In this document: one piece after another, positions 1-6,472 of the stretch
How positions within the stretch are numbered: the stretch's first letter is position 1
How the letters are laid out: the number at the start of each line of letters is the position of its first letter
NCBI GenBank assembly: GCA_031554275.1
Contig: JAVBKB010000151.1
Span: forward strand, 1 to 10,517
Reading direction: 5' to 3'
Length of the DNA stretch: 10,517 bases
Source of the DNA: JAVBKB01 sp031554275
GTDB lineage: Bacteria; Bacillota; Bacilli; JARBTR01
Program-made: the position numbers and the translations under genes
Notes under the pieces: model-generated
Seen by the model: only the letters and a program-made list of their open reading frames with translations
Databases searched by the model: none
Told to the model about the DNA's origin: nothing

Positions 1-99
1 GCAAACGATGCCTCGGGCAATAAACAAGAATTTGGTCAACTTGGAAAAGGTGTCCTTCTGCGAATTATGGACAGGCTAATGGTGACTAGCAAAAGCATG
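1..99 (+). repeat. Direct repeat, copy 1, of M42 gene segment
   Basis: Bases 1-99 match bases 278-376 with a single difference (G75 versus A352), an offset of 277 bases. Identity ends at AAAGCATG, after which this copy continues into GGATAATCG (the DNR motif region). The repeat may extend left beyond the window. Confidence 0.97.
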
Positions 100-277
100 G
101 GATAATCGTTATGGTTGTGCATTGGCAATAGATTTGCTGAAGGAAACGCAACAAGAGACTCTGCCAAACACCTTATATGTTGGTGCAACTGTTCAAGAGG
201 AAGTAGGTTTGCGTGGTGCAAACGCAGCTGCACAAATGATCCAACCAGATATCTTTTTCGCCTTGGATTGTAGTCCA

Positions 278-376
278 GCAAACGATGCCTCGGGCAATAA
301 ACAAGAATTTGGTCAACTTGGAAAAGGTGTCCTTCTGCGAATTATGGACAGACTAATGGTGACTAGCAAAAGCATG
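278..376 (+). repeat. Direct repeat, copy 2, in the readable M42 frame
   Basis: This is the second copy of the 99-base segment. It encodes the stretch after ALDCSP (ANDASGNK to TSKSM) in the correct peptidase frame and continues naturally into TEFILDTAE. It is therefore the native-context copy. Both copies end in AAAGCATG, which would be the junction microhomology. Confidence 0.97.
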
Positions 377-774
377 ACTGAATTCATATTGGATACTGCC
401 GAAACGCATCAAGTACCCTATCAATATTTTGTTTCTCCAGGTGGGACTGATGCTGGAAATGTCCATATGGCCAATCAAGGAGTTCCGAGTGCAGTTATTG
501 GGGTGTGCGCACGATACATCCATACGCATGCGTCAATCCTTCATATAGATGATTATGAAGCGGCAAAGGAATTGCTGATTCATCTAGTCAGAACATGTGA
601 TAAATCGACAGCGGACTTGATCAAATCCCAACAGTATTAATCTACTAAGAATAATCGATACAAAGGATGCACCAAATAGGACAGGCAAAAGTAAGGCGCC
701 AATGTAACGAAAAATCAACGGTATCCAGTGATTCTTGCACTGAAAATTTATCTGGTGTTTTTAGAAAAAAAGAG

Positions 775-801
775 AAAAAATAAAAATCCATTTTATTTTT
801 T
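775..801. repeat. A/T-only inverted repeat upstream of ytxG
   Basis: An 11-base A-rich arm (775-785) pairs with its T-rich complement (791-801) across a 5-base loop. The stem is entirely A/T, so it is weak. It could act as a poor terminator for the upstream peptidase gene or as an A-tract/UP-like element for the promoter just downstream. Confidence 0.35.
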
Positions 802-819
802 TAAGAAATCGTGTATAGT
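791..819 (+). promoter_or_regulatory. Candidate sigma-A promoter for ytxG-ytxH
   Basis: TATAGT at 814-819 is a good -10 element, immediately preceded by TG (812-813). The -35 region, about 17 bases upstream (791-796), is only T-rich and matches the consensus poorly. I saw no recognisable sigma-B promoter here, although as I recall it the Bacillus ytxGHJ operon is sigma-B controlled. Confidence 0.35.
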
Positions 820-859
820 AGAGGTTAGCAAATATGAATACTAAAGAAGGTATGTAGTA

Positions 860-1255
860 ATGGAGTTTAAAGATATTTTGTACATCAGTACTGGGGTGAT
901 AGCTCTAGCATTTCTGATACTAGTGATCTATCTTTCCATCACATTGATGTCTGTAAGACGAACGATGAATAGCATCAATGAGACATTGAAGGGAATGGAA
1001 ACACAATTGCAAGGCATTGCCACTGAATCAGAGCAACTCTTGCAAAAAACAAATAAGCTTGCTGAAGATATTACATATAAATCAGAAAGCTTGAATGTTG
1101 TCTTTGATCTTGTGAATGGTATTGGAACATCGTTAAGCAACGTGAAGAATTCCTTTGCTAATCTAAGGCAACCAAAAGAGACTGCGAAGCAAGGTAGGAA
1201 ATTCCCTTGGGTTTCTGTTGCAACAGGAATTGGCAAGAGTTTATTTAAAAAATAA
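860..1255 (+). CDS. ytxG: DUF948 membrane-anchored protein (YtxG-like)
   Basis: A 131-residue protein with one N-terminal membrane segment (about residues 6-30, ILYISTGVIALAFLILVIYL) and a charged, helical, probably coiled-coil tail: about residues 33-75 are rich in Glu, Gln, Lys and Ser, with no Pro. This is the architecture of the DUF948 family, which includes Bacillus general-stress protein YtxG; its molecular role is unknown. The start ATG at 860 follows AAGAAGG (844-850) at normal spacing. A ytxH-type gene follows after 28 bases, and the pair is a known syntenic unit in Bacilli. The family call rests on topology, size and neighbours together. Confidence 0.75.
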   Translation: MEFKDILYISTGVIALAFLILVIYLSITLMSVRRTMNSINETLKGMETQLQGIATESEQLLQKTNKLAEDITYKSESLNVVFDLVNGIGTSLSNVKNSFANLRQPKETAKQGRKFPWVSVATGIGKSLFKK

Positions 1256-1283
1256 TATTGAATATTGGAAGGGGTTTTTTAAA

Positions 1284-1589
1284 ATGACTAATAAAAAAGG
1301 TTGTGCAACAGGAGCATTTATCGGGGCGGTTGTAGGTGCAGTGACATCATTGCTACTTGCTCCTAAATCAGGAAAAGAATTACGCGAGGACATCAAAAGC
1401 AAGTCAAATGAATACTATGAAAAAACAGAAGGAATGCGTGAAAAAGGTTCTGAATGGGTTTCAATTGCAAAAGAAAAAGGCTCTGAAGTGAAAGATAACG
1501 TTGTATCTAAGAGCAAAACGATTAAGAAGAAGTTAACAAAGAAGAGCAAGTTGCAGGATGATGTAGAAACGGTTCTTGAAGAGGTTTAA
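1284..1589 (+). CDS. ytxH: YtxH-domain protein (general-stress type)
   Basis: A 101-residue protein. Residues 6-25 form a short Gly/Ala-rich hydrophobic segment (GCATGAFIGAVVGAVTSLLL) followed by the family signature APKSGKELRED, then a highly charged Lys/Glu helical tail with repeated EKGSE blocks (residues about 49-71). This is the YtxH domain, found in small membrane-associated or stress-induced proteins of unknown mechanism. ATG 1284 is chosen because GGAAGGGG (1267-1274) sits about 9 bases upstream; an in-frame upstream TTG at 1218 would overlap ytxG and has no ribosome site. It is probably co-transcribed with ytxG and ends just before a hairpin terminator. Confidence 0.85.
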   Translation: MTNKKGCATGAFIGAVVGAVTSLLLAPKSGKELREDIKSKSNEYYEKTEGMREKGSEWVSIAKEKGSEVKDNVVSKSKTIKKKLTKKSKLQDDVETVLEEV

Positions 1590-1599
1590 GGAAATATAC

Positions 1600-1631
1600 G
1601 GCACTCTGCAATTTGTAGAGATGCCTTTTTT
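1600..1631 (+). terminator. Intrinsic terminator or attenuator after ytxH
   Basis: GGCA plus CTCTGCA (1600-1610) pairs with TGTAGAG plus TGCC (1614-1625), with one G-T pair, a single bulged A1621 and a 3-base loop, followed directly by six T (1626-1631). It ends only 27 bases before the fumarase ATG. Fumarase expression must therefore come from read-through or from a promoter overlapping the end of ytxH. Confidence 0.85.
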
Positions 1632-1658
1632 CTTTGTCGAAAAATGGGGAGGAAGACA

Positions 1659-3188
1659 ATGGATTTAGCAAACTTTCAAAAAAGTATGTATGAACTGATT
1701 GTCAATGTATCAACTGATCTACCACTAGATGTACGCAGAGCTGTGAAACGTGCAAGTGCAAGTGAAAGTGCCGGAACCCGCTCAGCAATGAGTTTAGCGA
1801 CAATCTCGGAAAATATTGATATGGCAGAAAACCTTGTGTTACCGATTTGCCAAGATACAGGCATGCCAACTTTTAAAATAAAGTGTCCAGTAAACGTGAA
1901 TCAAATTGAGTTGAAACAAGCAATATTTGCAGCGATAGTACAAGCTAGCAAAGAAGGTAAGCTTCGTCCGAATTCAGTGGACTCTTTGACAGGGATCAAT
2001 TCAGGCAATAATCTGGGTCTAGGTACACCTGTTGTGAAATTTGACCAATGGGAAGAAGAGTATATTGACGTCAAGCTTATCCTAAAGGGTGGCGGCTGTG
2101 AGAACAAAAATATTCAATATAGTTTACCAGCTGAAATAGAAGGACTGGGTCGTGCAGGTCGTGATATCGATGGTATCCGAAAATGTATTCTACATGCTGT
2201 GTATCAAGCACAAGGTCAAGGATGTGGTGCTGGTTTCATTGGTGTGGGGATTGGTGGCGACCGCTCATCTGGATATGATCTGGCAAAAGAACAGCTATTT
2301 AGAAATGTAGAAGATACGAATCCCATTTCAGAATTAGCGAAGCTAGAAGATTACATCATGTTGAATGCGAATAAATTGGGAATCGGGACAATGGGTTTTG
2401 GTGGGGAAACCACCTTGCTCGGCTGCAAGATTGGTGTCTACAACAGATTACCAGCTAGCTTCTTTGTATCAGTTGCCTATAATTGCTGGGCATTTCGCCG
2501 GGCAGGTGTCAAGATCAATACTGCAAATGGTGAAATTACGGAATGGCAATATCGAGAAGGTGAGAAACTTTCTATGAATCCTGATAGAAATGGTATTGAC
2601 TTCAGCAATGAAATTGTTTTGAATACACCGCTCACTGAAGAAAAAGTTCGCTCTCTGAAAGTGGGGGATGTTGTTCGAATCACTGGCAGGCTGTATACCG
2701 GTCGTGATGCAATACATCAGCATTTATCAACTAATGATTGCATAGTCGATTTAAATGATCAGATAATTTACCATTGTGGACCTGTTATGATGCAAGATAG
2801 CAACGGGAAATGGGCAGTGAAAGCAGCTGGTCCAACAACGAGCATTCGTGAAGAGCCTTACCAAGGAGATATCATAAAAAAATTTGGTGTCAGAGCTGTC
2901 ATTGGTAAAGGTGGAATGGGTGACAAAACGCTAGCGGCACTCCAAGAATTTGGTTGTGTCTATCTCAATGCCATCGGTGGGGCAGCACAGTATTATGCGG
3001 ACAAAATCAAGTCAGTTGAAGGTGTTGATTACCTTAAGTTTGGTATTCCAGAAGCAATGTGGCATTTGAATGTGGAAGGACTTACAGCCGTTGTTACGAT
3101 GGATGCACACGGTAACAGTTTACATACGGATATTGACAAAAGTTCCTTTGGAAAACTGCAAACTTTGAAAGATGTGCGAATGGATTGA
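1659..3188 (+). CDS. Class I [4Fe-4S] fumarate hydratase, single chain
   Basis: Catalyses reversible hydration of fumarate to L-malate in the cytoplasm, using an oxygen-sensitive [4Fe-4S] cluster. At 509 residues it is a single chain with an N-terminal alpha domain (about 1-285) and a C-terminal beta domain (about 315-509), as in FumA-type enzymes. Likely cluster cysteines are C64 (LPICQDTGMP), C189 (GQGCGAGF) and C276 (AYNCWAFRR), with spacing close to that of characterised class I fumarases. Other signatures are GIGGDRSSGYDLAKEQL and, in the beta domain, GRLYTGRDAIHQ, AAGPTTSIREEP and GKGGMGDKT. ATG 1659 follows GGGAGG (1647-1652) at proper spacing; the ATG at 1644 lies upstream of that site. 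It sits between ytxH and ytxJ, which are adjacent in Bacillus as I recall it. Some relatives act on tartrate, but the single-chain form favours fumarate. The stop TGA 3186-3188 is followed by a second in-frame TGA (3192-3194) and then 39 open codons. Confidence 0.93.
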   Translation: MDLANFQKSMYELIVNVSTDLPLDVRRAVKRASASESAGTRSAMSLATISENIDMAENLVLPICQDTGMPTFKIKCPVNVNQIELKQAIFAAIVQASKEGKLRPNSVDSLTGINSGNNLGLGTPVVKFDQWEEEYIDVKLILKGGGCENKNIQYSLPAEIEGLGRAGRDIDGIRKCILHAVYQAQGQGCGAGFIGVGIGGDRSSGYDLAKEQLFRNVEDTNPISELAKLEDYIMLNANKLGIGTMGFGGETTLLGCKIGVYNRLPASFFVSVAYNCWAFRRAGVKINTANGEITEWQYREGEKLSMNPDRNGIDFSNEIVLNTPLTEEKVRSLKVGDVVRITGRLYTGRDAIHQHLSTNDCIVDLNDQIIYHCGPVMMQDSNGKWAVKAAGPTTSIREEPYQGDIIKKFGVRAVIGKGGMGDKTLAALQEFGCVYLNAIGGAAQYYADKIKSVEGVDYLKFGIPEAMWHLNVEGLTAVVTMDAHGNSLHTDIDKSSFGKLQTLKDVRMD

Positions 3189-3300
3189 TCCTGATTATCT
3201 GCGCCATACGCAGACTATGAATCAAAACTAGTTGTTGAGAATACAATTGAAGTTGAGAAAGAATTCGAAGTTCCGCAAATATTTGAAAAGGGTGATGAGA

Positions 3301-3627
3301 ATGGATCAAGTTAGAAGTTTGCAAACAATTCAAGAGAAGCTACAAGCAGGAAGTTTTCTTTTGCTAAAGCATAGTAATACTTGCCCGATTAGCCAAGCTG
3401 CATTTGATGAATTTGCTGCGTATGCAAATGGGCATCTACAACAGCCTGCTGGTTATATCGTAGTACAAGAAAATCGTGATGTTTCAGAAGCAGTTGCTTC
3501 ACAGTTTGGTATCCGACATGAGTCACCTCAAGCAATTCTATTTGTAAAGGGCGAACCTGTTTGGCACACATCTCATTATTCAATTAATCAAGAAACAATC
3601 GAAGCAGAAGTGGCAAAGTACAAATAG
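3301..3627 (+). CDS. ytxJ: Bacillithiol-system monothiol bacilliredoxin YtxJ/BrxC
   Basis: A 108-residue thioredoxin-fold protein, the same length as Bacillus YtxJ as I remember it. It carries the monothiol active site TCPIS (C28), where thioredoxins have CxxC, and a cis-proline loop HESPQAILF (P76). Known family members (BrxC/YtxJ) remove bacillithiol from S-bacillithiolated cytoplasmic proteins, so its presence suggests a bacillithiol-making organism. ATG 3301 is placed about 8 bases after AAAAGGG (3286-3292); the nearby ATG 3295 would be too close to that site. A UPF0145 gene follows after 22 bases, probably in the same transcript and ending at the terminator at 4043. In Bacillus ytxJ lies directly behind ytxH; here the fumarase separates them. 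Confidence 0.85.
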   Translation: MDQVRSLQTIQEKLQAGSFLLLKHSNTCPISQAAFDEFAAYANGHLQQPAGYIVVQENRDVSEAVASQFGIRHESPQAILFVKGEPVWHTSHYSINQETIEAEVAKYK

Positions 3628-3649
3628 AAATGGTAGCGGAGGATTTAGA

Positions 3650-3982
3650 ATGGATCACAAAATGATTACAACAGCTTTTGATTTAGCAGGATACAAAGTA
3701 ACAGAAAACTTGGGGATTGCTCGTGGTATTACAGTTCGATCAAGAGATTTGTTTAGTGACATTGGTGCAGGGTTGAAATCTCTTATCGGTGGCAAAATTG
3801 GCGGATATGTGAAACTATGTGAGGAAACACGAGAAGAGGCATTTGCAGAAATGATTAAACACGCAGAAGAAATAGGTGCAGATGCCATTATCGGGTTCCA
3901 TTTTGACGCAAATGAAGTAGGTCAAGGGATTACAGAAGTACTCGCTTATGGAACTGCCGTGCGGATACAGAAGAGCTTCTAA
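3650..3982 (+). CDS. UPF0145 / YbjQ-family protein
   Basis: A 110-residue soluble protein of the UPF0145 (YbjQ, DUF74) family. These small oligomeric proteins are annotated in databases as putative heavy-metal-binding, but their function is not established. Family features are the early GIARGITVRSRDLFSDIGAG block (residues about 22-41), the GGKIGGYVKLCEETREEAFAEM segment with its conserved Gly-Gly and Glu-Ala repeats, and the closing EIGADAIIGFHFD strand (residues about 75-87). ATG 3650 is preceded by GGAGG (3638-3642) at ideal spacing. It is the last gene before the strong terminator at 4043-4064, so it probably ends the ytxJ transcript. Confidence 0.88.
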   Translation: MDHKMITTAFDLAGYKVTENLGIARGITVRSRDLFSDIGAGLKSLIGGKIGGYVKLCEETREEAFAEMIKHAEEIGADAIIGFHFDANEVGQGITEVLAYGTAVRIQKSF

Positions 3983-4042
3983 TTGTAATGTTTGTGAAGA
4001 GGCTTGGAGAAGCTGTTATCCATTGCATAGTCTTGTTTTTAG

Positions 4043-4064
4043 ACTCTCGTGAGAGAGTTTTTTT
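4043..4064 (+). terminator. Intrinsic terminator after the UPF0145 gene
   Basis: ACTCTC (4043-4048) pairs perfectly with GAGAGT (4053-4058) across a GTGA loop and is followed by an unbroken T run to 4064. It separates the ytxJ-UPF0145 unit from the suf operon. Confidence 0.92.
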
Positions 4065-4091
4065 GTTGGATTTATTTAGAATCATTATAAT
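4063..4091 (+). promoter_or_regulatory. Candidate promoter P1 for suf operon
   Basis: A perfect TATAAT (4086-4091) stands 17 bases after TTGTTG (4063-4068, three of six consensus bases). The -10 lies in the middle of the large palindrome at 4070-4105. A transcript starting near 4098 would have a leader of about 187 bases before sufC, containing the hairpin at 4121-4148. In A/T-rich DNA a chance TATAAT is common, so confidence is moderate. Confidence 0.4.
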
Positions 4092-4105
4092 TATTCTAAA
4101 TAAAT
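4070..4105. promoter_or_regulatory. Large palindrome: two overlapping PerR/Fur-type boxes upstream of sufC
   Basis: Seventeen of eighteen base pairs match in this inverted repeat (centre between 4087 and 4088; the only mismatch is C4083/T4092). It resolves into two overlapping 7-1-7 boxes, TTAGAATCATTATAA (4076-4090) and TTATAATTATTCTAA (4085-4099). Each differs at one base from the Bacillus PerR consensus TTATAATNATTATAA, and both resemble Fur boxes less closely. It overlaps candidate promoter P1, where a bound Fur-family repressor would block transcription. The regulator is inferred; Fur or another family member is possible. Confidence 0.65.
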
Positions 4106-4120
4106 TTTGTAACCTGAAAA

Positions 4121-4148
4121 AAACCAACGTGCTTATAAACACTGGTTT
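4121..4148 (-). terminator. Orphan terminator-like hairpin, minus-strand orientation
   Basis: AAACCA (4121-4126) and GTG (4129-4131) pair with CAC (4140-4142) and TGGTTT (4143-4148), with a two-base bulge and an eight-base loop. Read on the minus strand the hairpin runs into seven T (plus-strand A run 4117-4123). No minus-strand gene lies nearby that would need it. On the plus strand it would be a folded element in a leader from P1. Confidence 0.4.
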
Positions 4149-4192
4149 CATCAATAATTATAACAAACTGCGAACTATTCCACACTTATATC

Positions 4193-4219
4193 TTGATATT
4201 GAACATTATTTGTTATAGT
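4193..4219 (+). promoter_or_regulatory. Candidate promoter P2 for suf operon, with 13-bp palindrome
   Basis: TATAGT (4214-4219) is preceded by TG-T, giving an extended -10 (4211-4219). TTGATA (4193-4198) is a good -35 but only 15 bases away, a short spacer the extended -10 may tolerate. A perfect 13-bp palindrome, GTTATAGTATAAC (4212-4224), overlaps the -10 and could be an operator. The expected start is near 4226, about 60 bases before sufC. Confidence 0.5.
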
Positions 4220-4284
4220 ATAACTAAGTACACTAATTGAGAATGACAAGTATATAAAAATTGTATTTTGGAGGCTATTTACAT

Positions 4285-5070
4285 ATGACAGTTTCGACAC
4301 TTGAGATTAAAGATTTGCATGTTGGGATTGAAGGAAAAGAAATTCTGAAAGGTGTGAATTTGAAAATCAATACTGGTGAAATTCACGCAATTATGGGACC
4401 GAATGGGACAGGTAAATCAACATTATCATCTGCCGTTATGGGTCACCCAAAGTATGAAGTGACAAGCGGGGAAGTCTTATTAGATGGTGATGACGTCTTG
4501 GAGATGGAAGTTGATGAGCGTGCTAAAGCAGGTCTTTTCTTAGCAATGCAGTACCCATCAGAGATTTCTGGCGTTACTAATTCAGATTTCTTACGTTCTG
4601 CCATCAATAGCCGTCGAGAAGAGGGCGATGAGATTTCAATTATGAAGTTCATTAAAGAAATGGATAAAAAGATGAATTTCTTAGAAATGAATGAGCAGTA
4701 TGCAACACGCTATGTAAATGAAGGATTCTCTGGTGGAGAGAAGAAGCGTAATGAAATTCTTCAATTGATGATGATTCAACCAAAGATTGCAATCCTAGAT
4801 GAAATCGATTCAGGTTTAGATATTGATGCTTTGAAGGTTGTATCAAAAGGGATCAATCAAATGCGTGGGGAAGAGTTTGGCTGCTTAATCATCACACATT
4901 ATCAACGCTTATTAAATTATATTAAGCCTGACTTTGTTCATGTCATGATGCAAGGGAAAATTGTGAAATCTGGCGGACCAGAGTTAGCACAACGTTTGGA
5001 AGTAGAAGGATACGATTGGATTAAAGAAGAACTGGGTATCGTTGATGATATCGTTGAAGTTGAGGCTTAA
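4285..5070 (+). CDS. sufC: SUF Fe-S assembly ATPase SufC
   Basis: The ABC-type ATPase of the SufBCD scaffold complex. ATP binding by SufC reshapes SufB-SufD during cytoplasmic Fe-S cluster assembly; it is not a transporter. The 261 residues contain Walker A GPNGTGKST (38-46), the ABC signature FSGGE (148-152), Walker B IAILDE (168-173) followed by the SGLD D-loop, and the switch His in LIITHYQR (H205). ATG 4285 is preceded by GGAGG (4270-4274). It is the first gene of the operon, behind the candidate promoters and operators at 4063-4224, and sufD follows after 17 bases. Confidence 0.98.
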   Translation: MTVSTLEIKDLHVGIEGKEILKGVNLKINTGEIHAIMGPNGTGKSTLSSAVMGHPKYEVTSGEVLLDGDDVLEMEVDERAKAGLFLAMQYPSEISGVTNSDFLRSAINSRREEGDEISIMKFIKEMDKKMNFLEMNEQYATRYVNEGFSGGEKKRNEILQLMMIQPKIAILDEIDSGLDIDALKVVSKGINQMRGEEFGCLIITHYQRLLNYIKPDFVHVMMQGKIVKSGGPELAQRLEVEGYDWIKEELGIVDDIVEVEA

Positions 5071-5087
5071 GAAAGGGGATATAGAAG

Positions 5088-6404
5088 ATGACTACTGAAA
5101 CGAACATCTCCTTAGACAAAGCAACAATCGCTGATTTTTCTAAGAAAAATCAGGAGCCAGAATGGTTCTCGAATTTAAGGCAATCTGCACTTGATAAACT
5201 GAACGAGTTATCACTACCAACACCTGACAAAACCAAGATTGAGAATTGGAACTTCATCCCTCATGCGAAATTGTCAGTGGAATCAGCGGTTTTTTCTGAT
5301 TTTGCAGCTGTGCCAGCCGAAATTAAAGCATGGGTAGATACAGACAAAGCTGAGCACAATCTGTATATTCAAAGAAATAATACTGCAGCTTATATTGTTC
5401 TAACAGAAGAAGCGGCGAAACAAGGTGTTATTTTTACCAATATTATTGAGGCAATGGTTAAGCATCCTGAACTAGTCCAACAATATTATATGAGAACGGA
5501 TGATTTGAAGGTTGATTCTCATAAACTGACTGCTTTGAACACTGCATTGCTTAGTGGAGGGGCGTTCATCTATATTCCGAAAAATGTCGTCCTAAGTGAA
5601 CCATTGCAAGCAATCTTTGTTGTAGATCAGGCAGATGCCAGTATGCATAACCATGTGATCTTAGTTGCTGAAGAGAATTCTCAAGTGACATATGTTGAAA
5701 ACCATATCTCCACTGTTGCAAGTAATAATCAGGTTGCTAATTTGATATCAGAAGTCTTTGTTGGCGCAAATGCCAAGGTTTCATATGGGGCAGTGGATAC
5801 CTTGGATCAGCAGATGACAACATTCGTGCATCGAACTGCATTTGTTGCTCGAGATGGCAAAATTGAATGGGCACTCGGTTTGATGAATGATGGCAATACA
5901 ATTTCAGAGAACATTACATTGCTTAAGGGTGATGGTTCCTATGCCGACACAAAGACAGTTGTGATTGGAAGAGGCGTTCAAAAGCAAAACTTTACAACCA
6001 AAGTGATTCATTTTGGGAAGCGTTCTGAAGGATTTATTTTGAAGCATGGTGTGATGAAAGATGAAGCAAGTTCCATTTTCAATGGAATTGGATATATTAA
6101 ACATGGTGCCACGAAATCAAATGCTCAGCAGACATCCCGGGTATTAATGTTAAGCGAAAAAGCTCGCGGAGATGCTAACCCGATTCTTTTGATAGATGAA
6201 GATGATGTTATTGCAGGTCACGCAGCATCAGTTGGTCGAGTGGATGAAATGCAACTGTACTACCTAATGAGCCGTGGTGTCTCACGCCGCGAAGCGGAAA
6301 GACTAATCATCCATGGATTCCTCGCACCAGTGGTTAACGAACTTCCAGTTGAACAGGTGAAAAAGCAATTAACCAATGTTATTGAGAAGAAAGTATTAGG
6401 TTGA
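5088..6404 (+). CDS. sufD: SUF scaffold subunit SufD
   Basis: Partner of SufB in the SufBC2D scaffold on which Fe-S clusters are built. The 438-residue protein shows the SufBD pattern: a variable helical N-terminus (about 1-90), a central beta-helix (about 150-350) and a C-terminal helical region ending VDEMQLYYLMSRGVSRREAE and IIHGFLAP. The conserved His in IAGHAASVG (H378) corresponds to the SufD histidine (H360 in E. coli) implicated in cluster formation at the SufB-SufD interface. ATG 5088 follows AAAGGGG (5073-5078). It is tightly spaced behind sufC; a 68-base gap separates it from sufS. Confidence 0.96.
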   Translation: MTTETNISLDKATIADFSKKNQEPEWFSNLRQSALDKLNELSLPTPDKTKIENWNFIPHAKLSVESAVFSDFAAVPAEIKAWVDTDKAEHNLYIQRNNTAAYIVLTEEAAKQGVIFTNIIEAMVKHPELVQQYYMRTDDLKVDSHKLTALNTALLSGGAFIYIPKNVVLSEPLQAIFVVDQADASMHNHVILVAEENSQVTYVENHISTVASNNQVANLISEVFVGANAKVSYGAVDTLDQQMTTFVHRTAFVARDGKIEWALGLMNDGNTISENITLLKGDGSYADTKTVVIGRGVQKQNFTTKVIHFGKRSEGFILKHGVMKDEASSIFNGIGYIKHGATKSNAQQTSRVLMLSEKARGDANPILLIDEDDVIAGHAASVGRVDEMQLYYLMSRGVSRREAERLIIHGFLAPVVNELPVEQVKKQLTNVIEKKVLG

Positions 6405-6472
6405 AAACGATTTGTAAAAGTAACAACGATGAGACAGATGACAATTTAAAATAAGAAAGTGGGGAATCAGAA

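Larger units (their letters stand above)
1..640 (+). pseudogene. M42-family metallo-aminopeptidase, C-terminal half, frame broken by duplication (left edge)
   Basis: This is a cytoplasmic co-catalytic metallopeptidase of the M42 (PepA/YsdC/YtoP-like glutamyl or deblocking aminopeptidase) family, which trims peptide N-termini. From base 92 one frame encodes about 182 residues starting KAWDNRYG and ending at TAA 638-640. It keeps the family's bridging metal Asp (DNRYG), the Glu-Glu catalytic/metal pair in TVQEEVGLRGA, the metal Asp in ALDCSPAND, and the last metal His in ARYIHTHAS. M42 enzymes are usually about 350 residues, so roughly half is present and the N-terminal part lies outside the window. 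Bases 1-99 repeat bases 278-376. That upstream copy reads in another frame and stops at TAA 103-105, while the downstream frame is closed by TAA 77-79 and TGA 83-85. As assembled, no intact protein is possible. Either the locus carries a real tandem duplication or the contig edge is misassembled. The family call is firm; the substrate is not known. Confidence 0.85.

Noticed and set aside
1584..1605. Sigma-B promoter before the fumarase (GTTTAA at 1584-1589)
   Set aside because: No GGGWAW-type -10 follows at 13-15 bases; the GTTTAA is the end of ytxH with its stop codon.
4261..4284. Upstream TTG start for sufC adding eight residues
   Set aside because: The GGAGG at 4270-4274 lies inside that extension and fits ATG 4285, which also matches the usual SufC N-terminus.
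4117..4284. Riboswitch or T-box in the suf leader
   Set aside because: I see only one simple hairpin and no recognisable T-box, SAM or other conserved core motif.
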